Below, in pieces: positions 20,401 to 30,265 of a stretch of DNA of 64,000 bases (the stretch's first letter is position 1; each line of letters starts with the position of its first letter). The DNA is taken from NCBI RefSeq assembly GCF_002251735.1, contig NZ_NOXS01000020.1, positions 40,890-104,889 on the forward strand, read 5' to 3'. The translations under genes were made by a program, and so were the position numbers. Source of the stretch: Elstera cyanobacteriorum (GTDB taxonomy: Bacteria > Pseudomonadota > Alphaproteobacteria > Elsterales > Elsteraceae). The notes beneath the pieces were generated by a model. The model had not been told where the DNA came from. It ran no database searches and was given only the letters and a program-made list of their open reading frames with translations.

Positions 20401-22697
20401 GCCGAAGAATCCTGTCCGTATAGGGCCAGCAGTTCGCGCAGAAATAGATTGGCGCTCCAGCCGTCATGCACGAGATGATGTTCAATATGCAGCAGGGCAT
20501 AATCGTCGGGCGCCAAGGTAAAAAGAACCCAGCGTACGAGGGGCAGGCGAGTTAGGTCGAAGGGCCGCTTCACGCTGTCGCCAACCTCGGCCCAGAGGGC
20601 TGCAATAGGATCGGCGGTCTGCCGGAGATCAACCTCGGTTAAGGCCGCCTGCGCGTTTGGGTAAACTTGCTGAAAGGGGGTTCCCGACGCATCTTCGGGA
20701 AAGGCCGTGCGGAAAATTTCATGGCGGGCGATGATCTGATCGAGTGCCCGGCGCAGGGCTGCGCGATCCAATTTTCCCCGCCAGCGAATGACAGACTGCG
20801 CATTATATGCCAGCAAGTTGGGCGAGAGTTTTTCGAGAAGCCAAACCCCCTTTTGCTGTTCGGAAAGTGGCGGCGGGGCAGGGGCCGCAAAATCAACCAA
20901 TCGTGCTTCGCGCTTGGATACAATGGGGGCATTTTGAAGCCGAAGGGCAAGATCAGCAACAACCGGCGCGGCAAAAATATCACCGATGTTGACAAGGCGA
21001 TTGAGCCGATCCCGAAGCCGCCCGACGCTTTGCGCGGCAGTAAGCGAATTTCCCCCTAGGCTTAAAAAGTCATCATGGCGCGATATCCCAGAAAGACCGA
21101 GGATTTCGGACCAAACAGCGACAACAGCCTCCTCAAAAGGGGTCTGCGGTGGCGCGTAAGGATGGCGGATAACGGCCTCTGGGTCGGGGGGCGGCAGCGC
21201 GGCCCGGTCGATCTTGCCATTTATCGTTAAAGGAAAGCGCGCTAGCCAAACAAAGGCGGCGGGCAGCATCCAAGCGGGCAGCGTGGTGCCGAGTGCAGCT
21301 TTTAGCGCTTGTGGCGGTTGGGGTTTCGGGGCGGTGTAATAGGCGGTTAACTGCGTGCCACCGTGCAGCGTTACCAGGGCTTCGCGGATGTCCGGTAAGC
21401 GGCACATCTGCGCCTCGATTTCGCCGGGTTCGATCCGATAGCCGCGCAGTTTGATCTGATAATCGATCCGCCCGAGAAACAGATAAGCACCATCAGCGCG
21501 TCGACGAACGCGGTCACCCGTGCGGTAAAGAACCTCTCCCGCGTGCTGCGGGTGTGGTCGAAAGCGGTCCGCTGTCAGATCGGGCGCGCCGATATAACCT
21601 GCGGCAATACCGATGCCGCCGAGGTAAAGCTCGCCACTTTCCCCTTCGGGAACAGGGGTTCCGTTCGCGTCGAAAATATGAAATTCGGTGCCTTCGATTG
21701 GCCAACCAATCGGTACAGGGGCGTCGTTCTCGTTTGTTGAGCCGCCGTCGGGAGGACAGGGGTAGAGGCTGGACCAGATTGTGGCTTCCGTCGGGCCGTA
21801 GGCATTGAAAACACGGCACTGGGCCGACCACGCATTAATAAGGGCCGGGTGTGGCGCCTCACCCGCTAGAATAACGGCCCGCAACTTGGCGTATGCTGGC
21901 GGACATAAACCGGTTAAAGCCGCCGGTGGCAAGGTTGCAAGGCTAATCCCTTCGACCGTCAGAAAATCCGTCAGCGCCTCCGCCAAAGGGGGTGGGCCGG
22001 GCGGCGGCAGAACGAGGCGCGCGCCATGCGCGAGTGCCAGAAGGATCTCGAACAGCGATGCATCGAACCCGAAGGACGCGAATTGGAGAATAGAATCCCC
22101 AGGGCCGGGGGCGAAGGCGCTAGCTTGGGCCGCAATGACAGCCCCCAGGCCCCGATGACGCAGCATCACGCCCTTCGGCGCGCCGGTCGAACCCGATGTA
22201 AAAATGATATAGGCCAACCGCTCAGGGTCGTAGGCGGGCGGAGTGAAGAGGGTAGGCCGTTGTTTTGGAAGATCAAGGCGGGGAAGCGAGAACCCATCGG
22301 CGCCCGCTGCCAGGGAGGTTGCAGGGTCGGTTAGGGCAAGCGCGGGCTTGGCTTGCCCGAGAATATTGGCAACACGCGCAGGCGGATTTGCAGGGTCAAG
22401 CGGTAGGTAGATTGCCCCGAGATACCAGAGGGCGAGCAGGCTCACAATTTGATGCCGCCGCTGCGGAAAGGACACAGCAACGACCGTGCCGATGGTTACG
22501 CCGCTTTCGGCTAAAGCTTGGGCTACCCCCTGTGCCTCGTGGATCAGCGCCGCGTAGGAAAGATCGCCCCCCTCATCCGTCAGCGCAATTGCCATCGGTT
22601 GGGTTTCGGCATGGGCTGCGATGGTCGAGAGAGGGTCAGGATCAAAAGAATTGTTTCTGGAATTTATCTTATCAGCTAAAGACAAAAAAGCCCCCAT
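14466..22697 (-). CDS. Initiating NRPS: A-PCP, C-A(Thr)-PCP, C-A(Gly)-PCP
   Basis: 2743 aa, first gene of the NRPS operon. It begins directly with an adenylation domain (TSGSTGAPKG near 168), as expected for a loading module. The pocket reads D-A-F-T-I-A-A-I-W, resembling Phe-type codes but uncertain. PCP has GGNS near 548. Module 2: C with HHLVHDG near 742, A (TSGSTGQPKG near 1226) with pocket D-F-W-N-I-G-M-V-H, identical to the Thr code I know, and PCP GGHS near 1618. Module 3: a C domain opening with DIYPLTPFQEG and carrying HHAIDDN near 1842 instead of HHxxxDG, then A (TSGSTGLPKG near 2311) with pocket D-I-L-Q-L-G-L-I-W, identical to the Gly code, and PCP GGHS near 2695. No epimerase or C-starter domain is seen. 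The ribosome-binding site upstream of the ATG is weak. Confidence 0.95.
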   Translation of the reverse strand: MGAFLSLADKINSRNNSFDPDPLSTIAAHAETQPMAIALTDEGGDLSYAALIHEAQGVAQALAESGVTIGTVVAVSFPQRRHQIVSLLALWYLGAIYLPLDPANPPARVANILGQAKPALALTDPATSLAAGADGFSLPRLDLPKQRPTLFTPPAYDPERLAYIIFTSGSTGAPKGVMLRHRGLGAVIAAQASAFAPGPGDSILQFASFGFDASLFEILLALAHGARLVLPPPGPPPLAEALTDFLTVEGISLATLPPAALTGLCPPAYAKLRAVILAGEAPHPALINAWSAQCRVFNAYGPTEATIWSSLYPCPPDGGSTNENDAPVPIGWPIEGTEFHIFDANGTPVPEGESGELYLGGIGIAAGYIGAPDLTADRFRPHPQHAGEVLYRTGDRVRRRADGAYLFLGRIDYQIKLRGYRIEPGEIEAQMCRLPDIREALVTLHGGTQLTAYYTAPKPQPPQALKAALGTTLPAWMLPAAFVWLARFPLTINGKIDRAALPPPDPEAVIRHPYAPPQTPFEEAVVAVWSEILGLSGISRHDDFLSLGGNSLTAAQSVGRLRDRLNRLVNIGDIFAAPVVADLALRLQNAPIVSKREARLVDFAAPAPPPLSEQQKGVWLLEKLSPNLLAYNAQSVIRWRGKLDRAALRRALDQIIARHEIFRTAFPEDASGTPFQQVYPNAQAALTEVDLRQTADPIAALWAEVGDSVKRPFDLTRLPLVRWVLFTLAPDDYALLHIEHHLVHDGWSANLFLRELLALYGQDSSALPPLPAQYRNYVAWQTSAEAEARFAEDLTYWTHKLAGAPQVLELPQDFPRPQQMSFRGRQIRHEIPAALFARIEAFCRNQHVTPYTVLLAAFQLLLSRYTGMEDFVTGSAAANRPHQEAEGMLGMFVNSIVLRANLSGDLSFIDLVHRVHATVAEAYDHQSLPFERLVRALQPQRTTARNPIFQVGFSFHNSALPPLEQADFSLSLFEAYSNDSAKFDLEVVILPRGQAEARTLTLLWTYAADLFLPETIDRVRTAYADLLEACLDDPLKALAQLPVAARAERALSLSAWNETVAPPHDPRPLPVRFADQAARTPDAIALSLDGQSLTYRQLEAQSTALAHRLRKLGVGPEIVVALCLERSFDLIVGVLGILKAGGAYLPLDPASPVERLAFILDDAKPRALLTHAETRDVVTAAQATLREPVALVGLDTPELVTAATSETAETLPVILAETLAYIIYTSGSTGQPKGVLVEHRQATRLFDATAPWFGFSSTDVWSLFHSIAFDFSVWEVWGALLYGGRLEIVPKATAQVPEIFYECLCRAGVTVLNQTPSAFLALMAAQAASPTPHRLRTVIFGGEALDVTRLQPWYADARNQAVQLVNMYGITETTVHVTYRPLVPEDCQSPPINGSPIGNKIPDLRLYVLDQAGHPAPIGAPGELYIGGAGVARGYLNRSQLTAERFLPSPFVPGDRLYRSGDLARRNPDGSIDYLGRNDFQVKIRGFRIELGEIEARLKQYPGVHDALVIARPDPYGDAQLVAYCKSPAPLASADLRAALAESLPDYMIPAAFVTLAIFPLTANGKLDRHALPAPELTTSDTAYAPPATEIERQITAIWAEVLGRAPIGRHDDFFALGGHSLLAMRVAAKLRQAGLQLDVRRLFSHATPARLATLLETVHPVETVPPNLLTPDTARLTPEILPLVTLPQADLDRIVGQTLGGLSAIQDIYPLTPFQEGILYHHLLTPGSDPYLLWTVMRFDSRAALDAYCQGFQAAIARHDILRTGLYWEGISQPVQIVYRTADLPITDVALPPSDDPVAALIAAVNPPSLQFDLRRPPLVRLFCASEGGDRWLVLKTFHHAIDDNTSLKQLKAEIAALASGQSAVLPPPIPFRNFVFRAGRNADTPEARAFFKTLLADVTETAAPFGLHDHHGDGSRVQVDRRWLGGSATARLRAAAQAHRLTVASLVHCAFASALARCCGPTAPTVFGTVLFGRLGGEVGSDYSLGPFINTLPLRLETRTGTCADAAAEAHRRLSALLRVEHTAPVIAQQMSGIPSPAPLYAALLNYRHARRMADDTVLALPGLTDLGGEERSHYPLMLAVDDFGDDMRLTTHLRAPIAPGLFADMAVAALNALSSALLAEPERPIASLDCFPSNLWGALRREPLATESGDTLADRLTAVSRTMAARQAVVAPDGSLTYMALHAKADRLAQRLIGLGVGPDQRVALSFQRGGDMIVAILAVWKAGGAYVPLDPEYPAARLAHCLRDSAPVVVLSHRPAAAVVTAAIREAGVPLPILWLDDPEAEGQPSAPLPARPSAPENLAYVIYTSGSTGLPKGVMVPQRGVLALLDWAIQHFEIHPSDRCLAVTSTSFDISVLEIMAPLLVGATVIVAPPDYSAPGILPSLIQSQHVTVAQMVPTALRLLLEAPDVQACQSLRALLCGGEAMPPALIGLARTRLPRAQLFNLYGPTETTIWSFCYRCEAEEAPVPIGLPITGTRAYLLDPAGNPVPPGAVGEIAIGGLGVARGYLNRPDLTKERFRPDPLFPTERLYLTGDLGRIRPEGAWEFLGRQDLQVKLRGFRLELGEIEARLAAFPGVRGAAVRLLPDPSGEPRLVATLAAPEPVSVQAIQSFLAETLPPYMRPNLIQHLPALPLTPNGKIDRAALPMPDAELMIPRATYVPPETPIEQAIAAIWAEVLSVEAVGLTDSFFDLGGHSLLATRILTRLRDLLGVDLRLRDLFDHPTVGDLTAFLFASADFSGAV

Positions 22698-22791
22698 TGC
22701 CCATAGACGTCTCTAAGAACTTGGTGAGCAAGCTCCTAGATCGCCCTGAAACACTTATTGCTCATTGATTCTACAATAACACTACGTGCAA

Positions 22792-22804
22792 ACTCGATTC
22801 GAGT
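22792..22804. promoter_or_regulatory. Palindrome upstream of the NRPS operon, candidate operator
   Basis: ACTCGATTCGAGT is a perfect 6+1+6 inverted repeat, flanked on both sides by GTGCAA-type sequence. It lies about 95 nt upstream of the start codon of the first NRPS gene, in the only intergenic space from which that operon can be driven. No convincing -35/-10 pair could be assigned, so the role as an operator is inference. Confidence 0.35.
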
Positions 22805-22924
22805 GCAACTGTTTTTTTCTGGAGTGGAATTTTGTGGGGCATATTAATTTATTTGAAATTAATTATGCTTTGAAAGGTGATGTTTTTAATAAATTAGTAA
22901 TTTTCATGCAATCGATGATCTTTC

Positions 22925-23551
22925 CTATTCAATAGAAAATATAGGTAGGAAATTTTTTGATAGCCTTCTGCGTGCATCATCACGGGCTTTTGACGCATCA
23001 AGATTTGTGTGAGCATTCGCATACCCTTCGGCTAGGGCATAAATAATGGCCTGAGGGTATGTTTGTGCGAACAAAACGCTATCTTTGCGCGTATAGGCTT
23101 TTGCAGTCCATCTTGCCCGAATCTTAGCGTTGGCTTGGCTGGCCGCGATCTGGTTAGTGCTGCTATTCAGGGTCGCATAATAGGTTGCATAGGCTTCTGA
23201 CGTGCCAAAATGCTCGGTAATCATTAGGCTATTCTGTTCGGCGTAAGCCATAGCACTGCTATAGGCCGCCTCAAAAGAGCGCCGAACTGGATAGCCGCGT
23301 TCGAACAAGTCACTAAACATCGGCTGCAAACAGTCGATCCACTCTTCCTCGGTTGCCGAGGTGGCGTGGCACTCAATAACCCGCTGGTAAAGGTGTATAT
23401 TTCCGCCCGTAAGCTCAGCAATGTCACGGCCAAACGGCATCAATGACTGGGCAGACCATCGATGCCAGCGGGTCAAAGCTTCGGTATCGTCTAAGAAGTT
23501 AGCGCGCCCGCCTAAATCGAGAGAGGAGAGAATCGCTGTTATCCAGGACAC
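22925..23551 (-). CDS. Hypothetical protein, 208 aa
   Basis: I do not recognise this family. The protein is soluble-looking, with no signal peptide or obvious membrane segment after the short hydrophobic start (MSWITAILSSL). It is rich in Ala, Tyr and Thr in the middle and ends in a basic stretch (KARDDARRRLSKNF). Predicted content is largely helical: long Ala-rich runs such as EAYATYYATL and ALAEGYANAH suggest amphipathic helices. It sits alone between the NRPS operon and a WD40 gene on the other strand. Its downstream flank is AT-rich compared with neighbouring DNA, which could reflect acquisition from elsewhere. There is no other coding frame of similar quality over the same bases. Confidence 0.6.
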   Translation of the reverse strand: MSWITAILSSLDLGGRANFLDDTEALTRWHRWSAQSLMPFGRDIAELTGGNIHLYQRVIECHATSATEEEWIDCLQPMFSDLFERGYPVRRSFEAAYSSAMAYAEQNSLMITEHFGTSEAYATYYATLNSSTNQIAASQANAKIRARWTAKAYTRKDSVLFAQTYPQAIIYALAEGYANAHTNLDASKARDDARRRLSKNFLPIFSIE

Positions 23552-23685
23552 GGAAACGATAGGTACCCCCGCTATTACGATACTAAAGGTGTAGCAAATA
23601 CGACTTCATAAAATCTGGCAAGGCGCAAAACAACCCATGTTAGCAGATAGGCTGGGTCCCTAAGGTGGCCTAGAAGGGAGCAGGA

Positions 23686-25278
23686 GTGCAGAACCGTAAA
23701 CTTTTGGACCAACCGCAGCCCCTAGAGCCGCCAAACCATCGCGCGAAGCGCGGGCTGCTGCTTGCGATTGCACTGCTGGCCATGTCAATCGCTGCCCTCG
23801 CGGTTAGGTTGCCCGCAGTACCGCGCGCCCAGATCGATGAAGTTCTGCGTCGGGAGTCCCGGCTTCTTGCAGCCCTGTCCGGCAAAGAGAGCGAACGAGG
23901 GGATCATATGTCGGCAATTCTGCTGGCACTCGAGGCGCTCCCCGACCCTCGGTTACGTCAGAACCGCCCGTTGACGGTGGAGGCCGAGGCGGCCTTGCGG
24001 CATGCGTGGCTACAGAATCGGGAAGTGGCCGGAATGATCGGCCACGACGCAACCGTCACCACGGCCAGCTTCAGCCCGGATGGTACCCGGATCGTTACGG
24101 CGTCGTTGGATGGCACCGCGCGGGTGTGGGATGCCTCCGGGCGTCCCATCGCCACCATGCCCGGACATGGGGCCTGGGTTACGGCTGCCAACTTCAGCCC
24201 CGATGGGACGCGAATCATTACCACCTCTGCTGGTGGGCTCGTCACCGGCTCTAAGGGCTGGACAGCAGGTGTCTGGGACCTATCGGGGCGTCCGCTTGCC
24301 ACGCTGACCGAACAGGTAGGCGGTGCCACGGTCGGCGGTTTTAGATACTATGGCGTCTTAAACGTTACCGTTTCGCGCCATCCTGGGAGTATCTGGGATC
24401 TGCCCGGGAGCTCGGTCACGAACCTGAGCGGACATCGGGGTTGGATTACGGTTGCCCGGTTCAGCCCTGACGGCTCCCGGATCGTCACCGCCTCTGAGGA
24501 GGGGATCGCGCAGGTTTGGACCCTCTCCGGGGATCTTGTCGCCACCCTGACTGGCCATACGGGCCGGGTTACGGACGCGGGCTTCAATCCCAACGGCTCG
24601 CAGGTCGTCATTGTCTCAGACGATGGGACGGCGCGGGTATGGCCCCTCTCGGGGCCGTCCCCTTCCGCAACTCTTGTGACTGGCCATACGGGCCGGGTTA
24701 AGGATGCTCGTTTCAGCCCCGACGACTCCCGGATCGTCATTGTCTCGGACGATGGGACGGCGCGGGTTTGGGATATCTCCGGACCAACGCCCGCAGTGAG
24801 CCCTCTGGCTGGACAGACGGGCTGGGTCAGTGCCGCCAGTTTCAGCCCGGATGGCTCTCGGATCGTTACGGCCTCGCGTGATCACACCGCGCGGGTGTGG
24901 GATCTGTCGGGAAACATTATCACCACTCTCATCGGCCATACAGGCAGGGTCACGGACGCGCGTTTCAGTCCGGATGGTACCCAGATTGTTACTGCCGCCA
25001 CGGACAAGACGGCGCGGGTGTGGGATTTGTCCGGACTATCGGCAGATCCATTGGCTGTGCCGTTCAGTTCCGATGCGACCCGGGCCGTCACGGCCTCCGC
25101 CGATGGGGCCATTGGGGACTATGCCTTTCCCGAGCTGAGCGACTTGATTAAGGAGATAAGGGATCATCTCCCGCGCTGCTTGACGCGCGCGCAATGGTCA
25201 AACTTTGGCGTTGCTACCAGCGACGGTGATCGCGATGCGGTCCCCACCCCGGCGGCCCACGGCCTCTGCCCGCGATAG
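23686..25278 (+). CDS. Membrane-anchored WD40-repeat protein (STAND-protein C-terminal half)
   Basis: 530 aa from a GTG start preceded by GGGAG/AGGAG. Residues about 25-45 (LLLAIALLAMSIAALAV) form one transmembrane segment after a short basic N-terminus. Residues about 50-110 (RESRLLAALSGKESERGDH, then ILLALEALPDP) match the linker that in many large STAND NTPase/WD40 proteins joins the ATPase part to the beta-propeller. From about 118 there are seven to eight WD40 units (GH...FSPDG.RIVTAS.DGTARVWD); the third is degenerate. The C-terminus (LPRCLTRAQWSNFG) also resembles the tail of such STAND proteins. No NACHT/AAA or effector domain is present in the window, so this is either a truncated derivative or a naturally short membrane-tethered propeller. 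The role is probably protein-protein interaction; the partner is unknown. Confidence 0.85.
   Translation: MQNRKLLDQPQPLEPPNHRAKRGLLLAIALLAMSIAALAVRLPAVPRAQIDEVLRRESRLLAALSGKESERGDHMSAILLALEALPDPRLRQNRPLTVEAEAALRHAWLQNREVAGMIGHDATVTTASFSPDGTRIVTASLDGTARVWDASGRPIATMPGHGAWVTAANFSPDGTRIITTSAGGLVTGSKGWTAGVWDLSGRPLATLTEQVGGATVGGFRYYGVLNVTVSRHPGSIWDLPGSSVTNLSGHRGWITVARFSPDGSRIVTASEEGIAQVWTLSGDLVATLTGHTGRVTDAGFNPNGSQVVIVSDDGTARVWPLSGPSPSATLVTGHTGRVKDARFSPDDSRIVIVSDDGTARVWDISGPTPAVSPLAGQTGWVSAASFSPDGSRIVTASRDHTARVWDLSGNIITTLIGHTGRVTDARFSPDGTQIVTAATDKTARVWDLSGLSADPLAVPFSSDATRAVTASADGAIGDYAFPELSDLIKEIRDHLPRCLTRAQWSNFGVATSDGDRDAVPTPAAHGLCPR
24551..24808 (+). repeat. Two tandem 129-bp copies encoding WD40 units
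   Basis: The segment CTGGCCATACGGGCCGGGTT recurs exactly 129 bp later (24551 and 24680). The intervening bases, including the stretch around GACGATGGGACGGCGCGGGT, are also nearly identical. The period equals 43 codons, one WD40 blade. Neighbouring blades are more diverged, so this pair was duplicated or gene-converted recently. Confidence 0.75.
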
Positions 25279-25279
25279 T

Positions 25280-25292
25280 CCCCCGTCGGGGG
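25280..25292. terminator. Short GC hairpin between convergent genes
   Basis: CCCCC-GTC-GGGGG lies in the 16-nt gap between the WD40 stop (25278) and the pobR stop (25295). The stem could serve both convergent transcripts, but there is no T-tract on either side, so termination is only possible. Confidence 0.35.
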
Positions 25293-25294
25293 TG

Positions 25295-27461
<2,167 letters not shown>

Positions 27462-27500
27462 TCCTGCCGGTCGACCATAGAGTTTTCGAGACTATTGGAG

Positions 27501-27526
27501 ACAGGGGGCGCGTTGCCGCCCCCTGT
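27501..27526 (+). terminator. Rho-independent terminator after pobA
   Basis: Perfect 10-bp stem ACAGGGGGCG/CGCCCCCTGT with a 6-nt loop, 39 nt after the pobA stop, followed by the short pyrimidine run TCCTTT. It lies between two convergent genes. On the minus strand no T-run follows, so it serves pobA best. Confidence 0.65.
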
Positions 27527-27530
27527 TCCT

Positions 27531-29417
27531 TTATCCGACCGTTAGCCCTCGCTGCCGGGTTTGCGCTGCCAACCGGATCGTTGCATTCGGCGCGCCATAG
27601 CCCTGATACCCCCGGCGCTCGACGAATTCGAAAAAGAAACCGCCGTCGAGGATTTGCGTATAGGCGTGCAGGAAGCTGCCGCTGGCATCGGCATCGTACA
27701 GAATATTGTGGGCCTTCAACCCGTCGATCTCTGCATCGGCGAGGGCAGTGCGGGCTTCGAGATCGTCATAGTAATTCTCGGGGATCGCCAACATCGGCAC
27801 CCCTGCCGCGCGCAACTGCGCTACGGTCGCCCGCAGGTCGGCGGTGCTGAGCGCGATATGCTGCACGCCGGAGCCGAAGAATTCCTGCACAAAGCGCGCC
27901 GTGAGCGTCTGGGCGCTTTGCGAGCCGTTGAGCACTAAGCGCAGTCCGCCTGCACTCTGGCCGAGGCCGCTTTCAATGACTTGGCTTTGCACCACGCCGC
28001 CCGGGTCCATCACCGCCTGCGACGGGGTTTTCTGAGCGTCGAACAGCGACAGGTAGAATAACAGCCAGGTCAGCATTTCTTCGTACTGCATGGTTTGGGC
28101 GATGTGATCGACGCCGATCAAGCCACTGCCCGATACCGGTTCGCCGGTCGTCCCGAAATCCACCTCCGCCCAGCGGGATAAGGCAGACGTGCCGTCAACG
28201 AAGTAAATCAGGCTGCCGCCGAGACCGCGAATGGCGGGAATATCCAATTCCCCTGGCCCAATCGCGCCCTGGTGCGGCACGTCGAGCAGCGCCGTCGCGC
28301 GGGCCAGGGTGGCCGCCGCATCGGGAACCTTGAGCGCCAAGGCGCAGACCGAGACGCCGTGGGTGACATAATAGGAATGGGCAAAGCCATCGACATCACT
28401 ATTGACGATGAAGCGAATATCCCCTTGCCGCCACAGGGTGACATCCTTCGAGCGGTGGCGCCCGGTGCAGGCGAACCCCAGGGCGCGCAACAGGGTTTCC
28501 AACGCCGGGCGGCGGGTTTCATCGACGGCGAATTCGATGAATTCCACCCCGGAGACCTCGGCAGCGGGGGGCAGCAGCGGCCGCCCCTTGGGCACGGCCC
28601 CGCGCGTCCGGGCGGTCTCGTCGAGCAACCAAAGCAGGGAGCGGTGACCATCAACGGCGACCGAGCGGGCCGATCCGGCGCGGAAGCGGTCGTTGAAAAT
28701 CTCAAGGCTCAGCACCCCGTCATAGCCGGTTGTGGCTAGGGCCTCCATGAACCCGGCGAGATCGAGATCGCCTTGCCCGGGCAGGCAGCGCCAATGGCGG
28801 CTCCAGGCCAGATAGTCCATTTCCAGCTTCGGCGCATCGGCGACCTGCACCATGAAAATCCGATCGGCTGGAATCTTGCTAATGGACGTCACTTCCAGCC
28901 CGCGCGACAGCACGTGGAAACTGTCGAGGACCAGGCCGACGTTCGGGTGCCCGGCGCGGCGGACGATTTCCCAGGCGTCGCGGTAATCGTGGATGAAGCG
29001 GCCCCAAGCGAGTGCCTCGTATCCAACACGCAGGCCGCGTTTCGCTGCCCGTTCCCCAAGGTCGGCGAAATCTGCGGCCAGCCGGTCAAGCCCGGTCTCT
29101 GCTTCCGGTGAGACGCTGGAGCAGATGAACAGCAGCTCTGACCCCAGTTCCTGCAACAGATCGAACTTGCGTTCCGCCCGGTCGAAGGTGCGGGTGCGGC
29201 GGGCGGCGGGCATGCCTTCGAAATCGCGGAACGGCTGACAGGTGACGATGGCAAGGCCTAGATCGTCGCATAACCGCCGCACATCGCGCGGCGAGCCGGG
29301 GAAGGCCAGCAGGTCGTTTTCAAAAATCTCGACATGGCGAAAGCCGGCGGCGGCAATCGCCTCGAGCTTTTCCGCAAGCGTGCCCGAGACGCAGACAGTG
29401 GCGATGGAGGTTTGCAT
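27531..29417 (-). CDS. quiC: 3-Dehydroshikimate dehydratase fused to HPPD-like domain
   Basis: 628 aa. Residues about 1-275 are a TIM-barrel of the sugar isomerase/AP-endonuclease-2 type (ETGLDRL, VLDSFHVLSRG, LSLEIFND), the catalytic 3-dehydroshikimate dehydratase part that forms protocatechuate. Residues about 290-620 are a vicinal-oxygen-chelate domain resembling 4-hydroxyphenylpyruvate dioxygenase (IGVDHIAQTMQYEEMLTWLLFY, then VQHIALSTADL and GGFFFEFVERRGYQG). This two-part architecture is known from QuiC-type enzymes of Pseudomonas and other proteobacteria. It is the last gene of the TRAP-aroQ-dehydrogenase operon, 14 nt after the preceding gene, and supplies protocatechuate to LigAB. 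An HPPD function for the second half is unlikely given the context. Confidence 0.92.
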   Translation of the reverse strand: MQTSIATVCVSGTLAEKLEAIAAAGFRHVEIFENDLLAFPGSPRDVRRLCDDLGLAIVTCQPFRDFEGMPAARRTRTFDRAERKFDLLQELGSELLFICSSVSPEAETGLDRLAADFADLGERAAKRGLRVGYEALAWGRFIHDYRDAWEIVRRAGHPNVGLVLDSFHVLSRGLEVTSISKIPADRIFMVQVADAPKLEMDYLAWSRHWRCLPGQGDLDLAGFMEALATTGYDGVLSLEIFNDRFRAGSARSVAVDGHRSLLWLLDETARTRGAVPKGRPLLPPAAEVSGVEFIEFAVDETRRPALETLLRALGFACTGRHRSKDVTLWRQGDIRFIVNSDVDGFAHSYYVTHGVSVCALALKVPDAAATLARATALLDVPHQGAIGPGELDIPAIRGLGGSLIYFVDGTSALSRWAEVDFGTTGEPVSGSGLIGVDHIAQTMQYEEMLTWLLFYLSLFDAQKTPSQAVMDPGGVVQSQVIESGLGQSAGGLRLVLNGSQSAQTLTARFVQEFFGSGVQHIALSTADLRATVAQLRAAGVPMLAIPENYYDDLEARTALADAEIDGLKAHNILYDADASGSFLHAYTQILDGGFFFEFVERRGYQGYGAPNATIRLAAQTRQRGLTVG

Positions 29418-29431
29418 GGCCGCAGTTCCTG

Positions 29432-30265
29432 TCAGGGGGTGAAGCGCGCCAATTGGCGCAGATGGTCGGCATCCGTCGTCGGGAAACCGAAGAATTCCAG
29501 ATAGGCCGGGATTTGTTCGAACAGCATGTCGGTACCGACTTGCACGGCGCAGCCCCGCGCCAGTGCTGCGCGCAGGAAGGGGGTAATCTCGGCCCGCATC
29601 ACGACTTCGCCAACCAGGGCGTCGGCGGCCAGCCGGTCGACAGCCATGGGCAGCGGGTCGCCATCGCTCATGCCGAGCGGTGTGGCATTGACGGCCAGGG
29701 CCATGCCAGCGGGGTCAGGCGAGCCGACCTCGACCGTTAAAGCCGGGTGATGGGCGACCAACCGCGCCGCCAATCCCGCTGCGGCGGCGGTGTCGGTATC
29801 GTGCAGGCGAAGATGCGCAAGGCCGTGCCCGGCGAGGGCGGCGGCAATCGCCGACCCGACCCCGCCCGCGCCAACGATCAGTGCCGCTGCCCCGGCGATC
29901 CGCCGCCCCTTGCGCAGCACGCCGCGCGCGAAGCCTTCGCCGTCGAACATATCGCCGACCAGCGCGCCATCGGCGTCGCGCCGCACGGCATTGCAGGCCC
30001 CGGCAACGGTCACGGCCGTCGAAACCCGATCCAGCATCGGCACGATGGCGACCTTATGGGGCATGGTGATCAGCGCACCGTGGAAATTGCTGAAGCGGGT
30101 GATCACGGGGAAGGCTTCGGCAAAATCGGCGCGCGGCACGCCCATTGGCACCACGACGGCATTGATCCCAGCCGCATCGAAATAGGGATTATAGATCAGC
30201 GGCGCTTTGAAGCTGTGGGTGGGAAAGCCGATATGGGCGATCAGGCGGGTATGGCCGTCGATCAT
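29432..30265 (-). CDS. Shikimate/quinate dehydrogenase (AroE/YdiB family paralogue)
   Basis: 277 aa. NAD(P)-dependent dehydrogenase of the AroE superfamily, with the substrate-binding N-terminal half ([24 protein letters not shown] with the catalytic Lys) and a Rossmann half ([14 protein letters not shown]). It begins [11 protein letters not shown] rather than the biosynthetic AroE form GxPxxHSxSP: the first Ser of SxS is changed, a feature of catabolic paralogues acting on quinate or shikimate. It overlaps the aroQ gene by 4 nt and precedes the dehydroshikimate dehydratase. The likely role is therefore oxidation of quinate to dehydroquinate and shikimate to dehydroshikimate for catabolism. 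The exact substrate cannot be read from sequence. Confidence 0.88.
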   Translation of the reverse strand: MIDGHTRLIAHIGFPTHSFKAPLIYNPYFDAAGINAVVVPMGVPRADFAEAFPVITRFSNFHGALITMPHKVAIVPMLDRVSTAVTVAGACNAVRRDADGALVGDMFDGEGFARGVLRKGRRIAGAAALIVGAGGVGSAIAAALAGHGLAHLRLHDTDTAAAAGLAARLVAHHPALTVEVGSPDPAGMALAVNATPLGMSDGDPLPMAVDRLAADALVGEVVMRAEITPFLRAALARGCAVQVGTDMLFEQIPAYLEFFGFPTTDADHLRQLARFTP

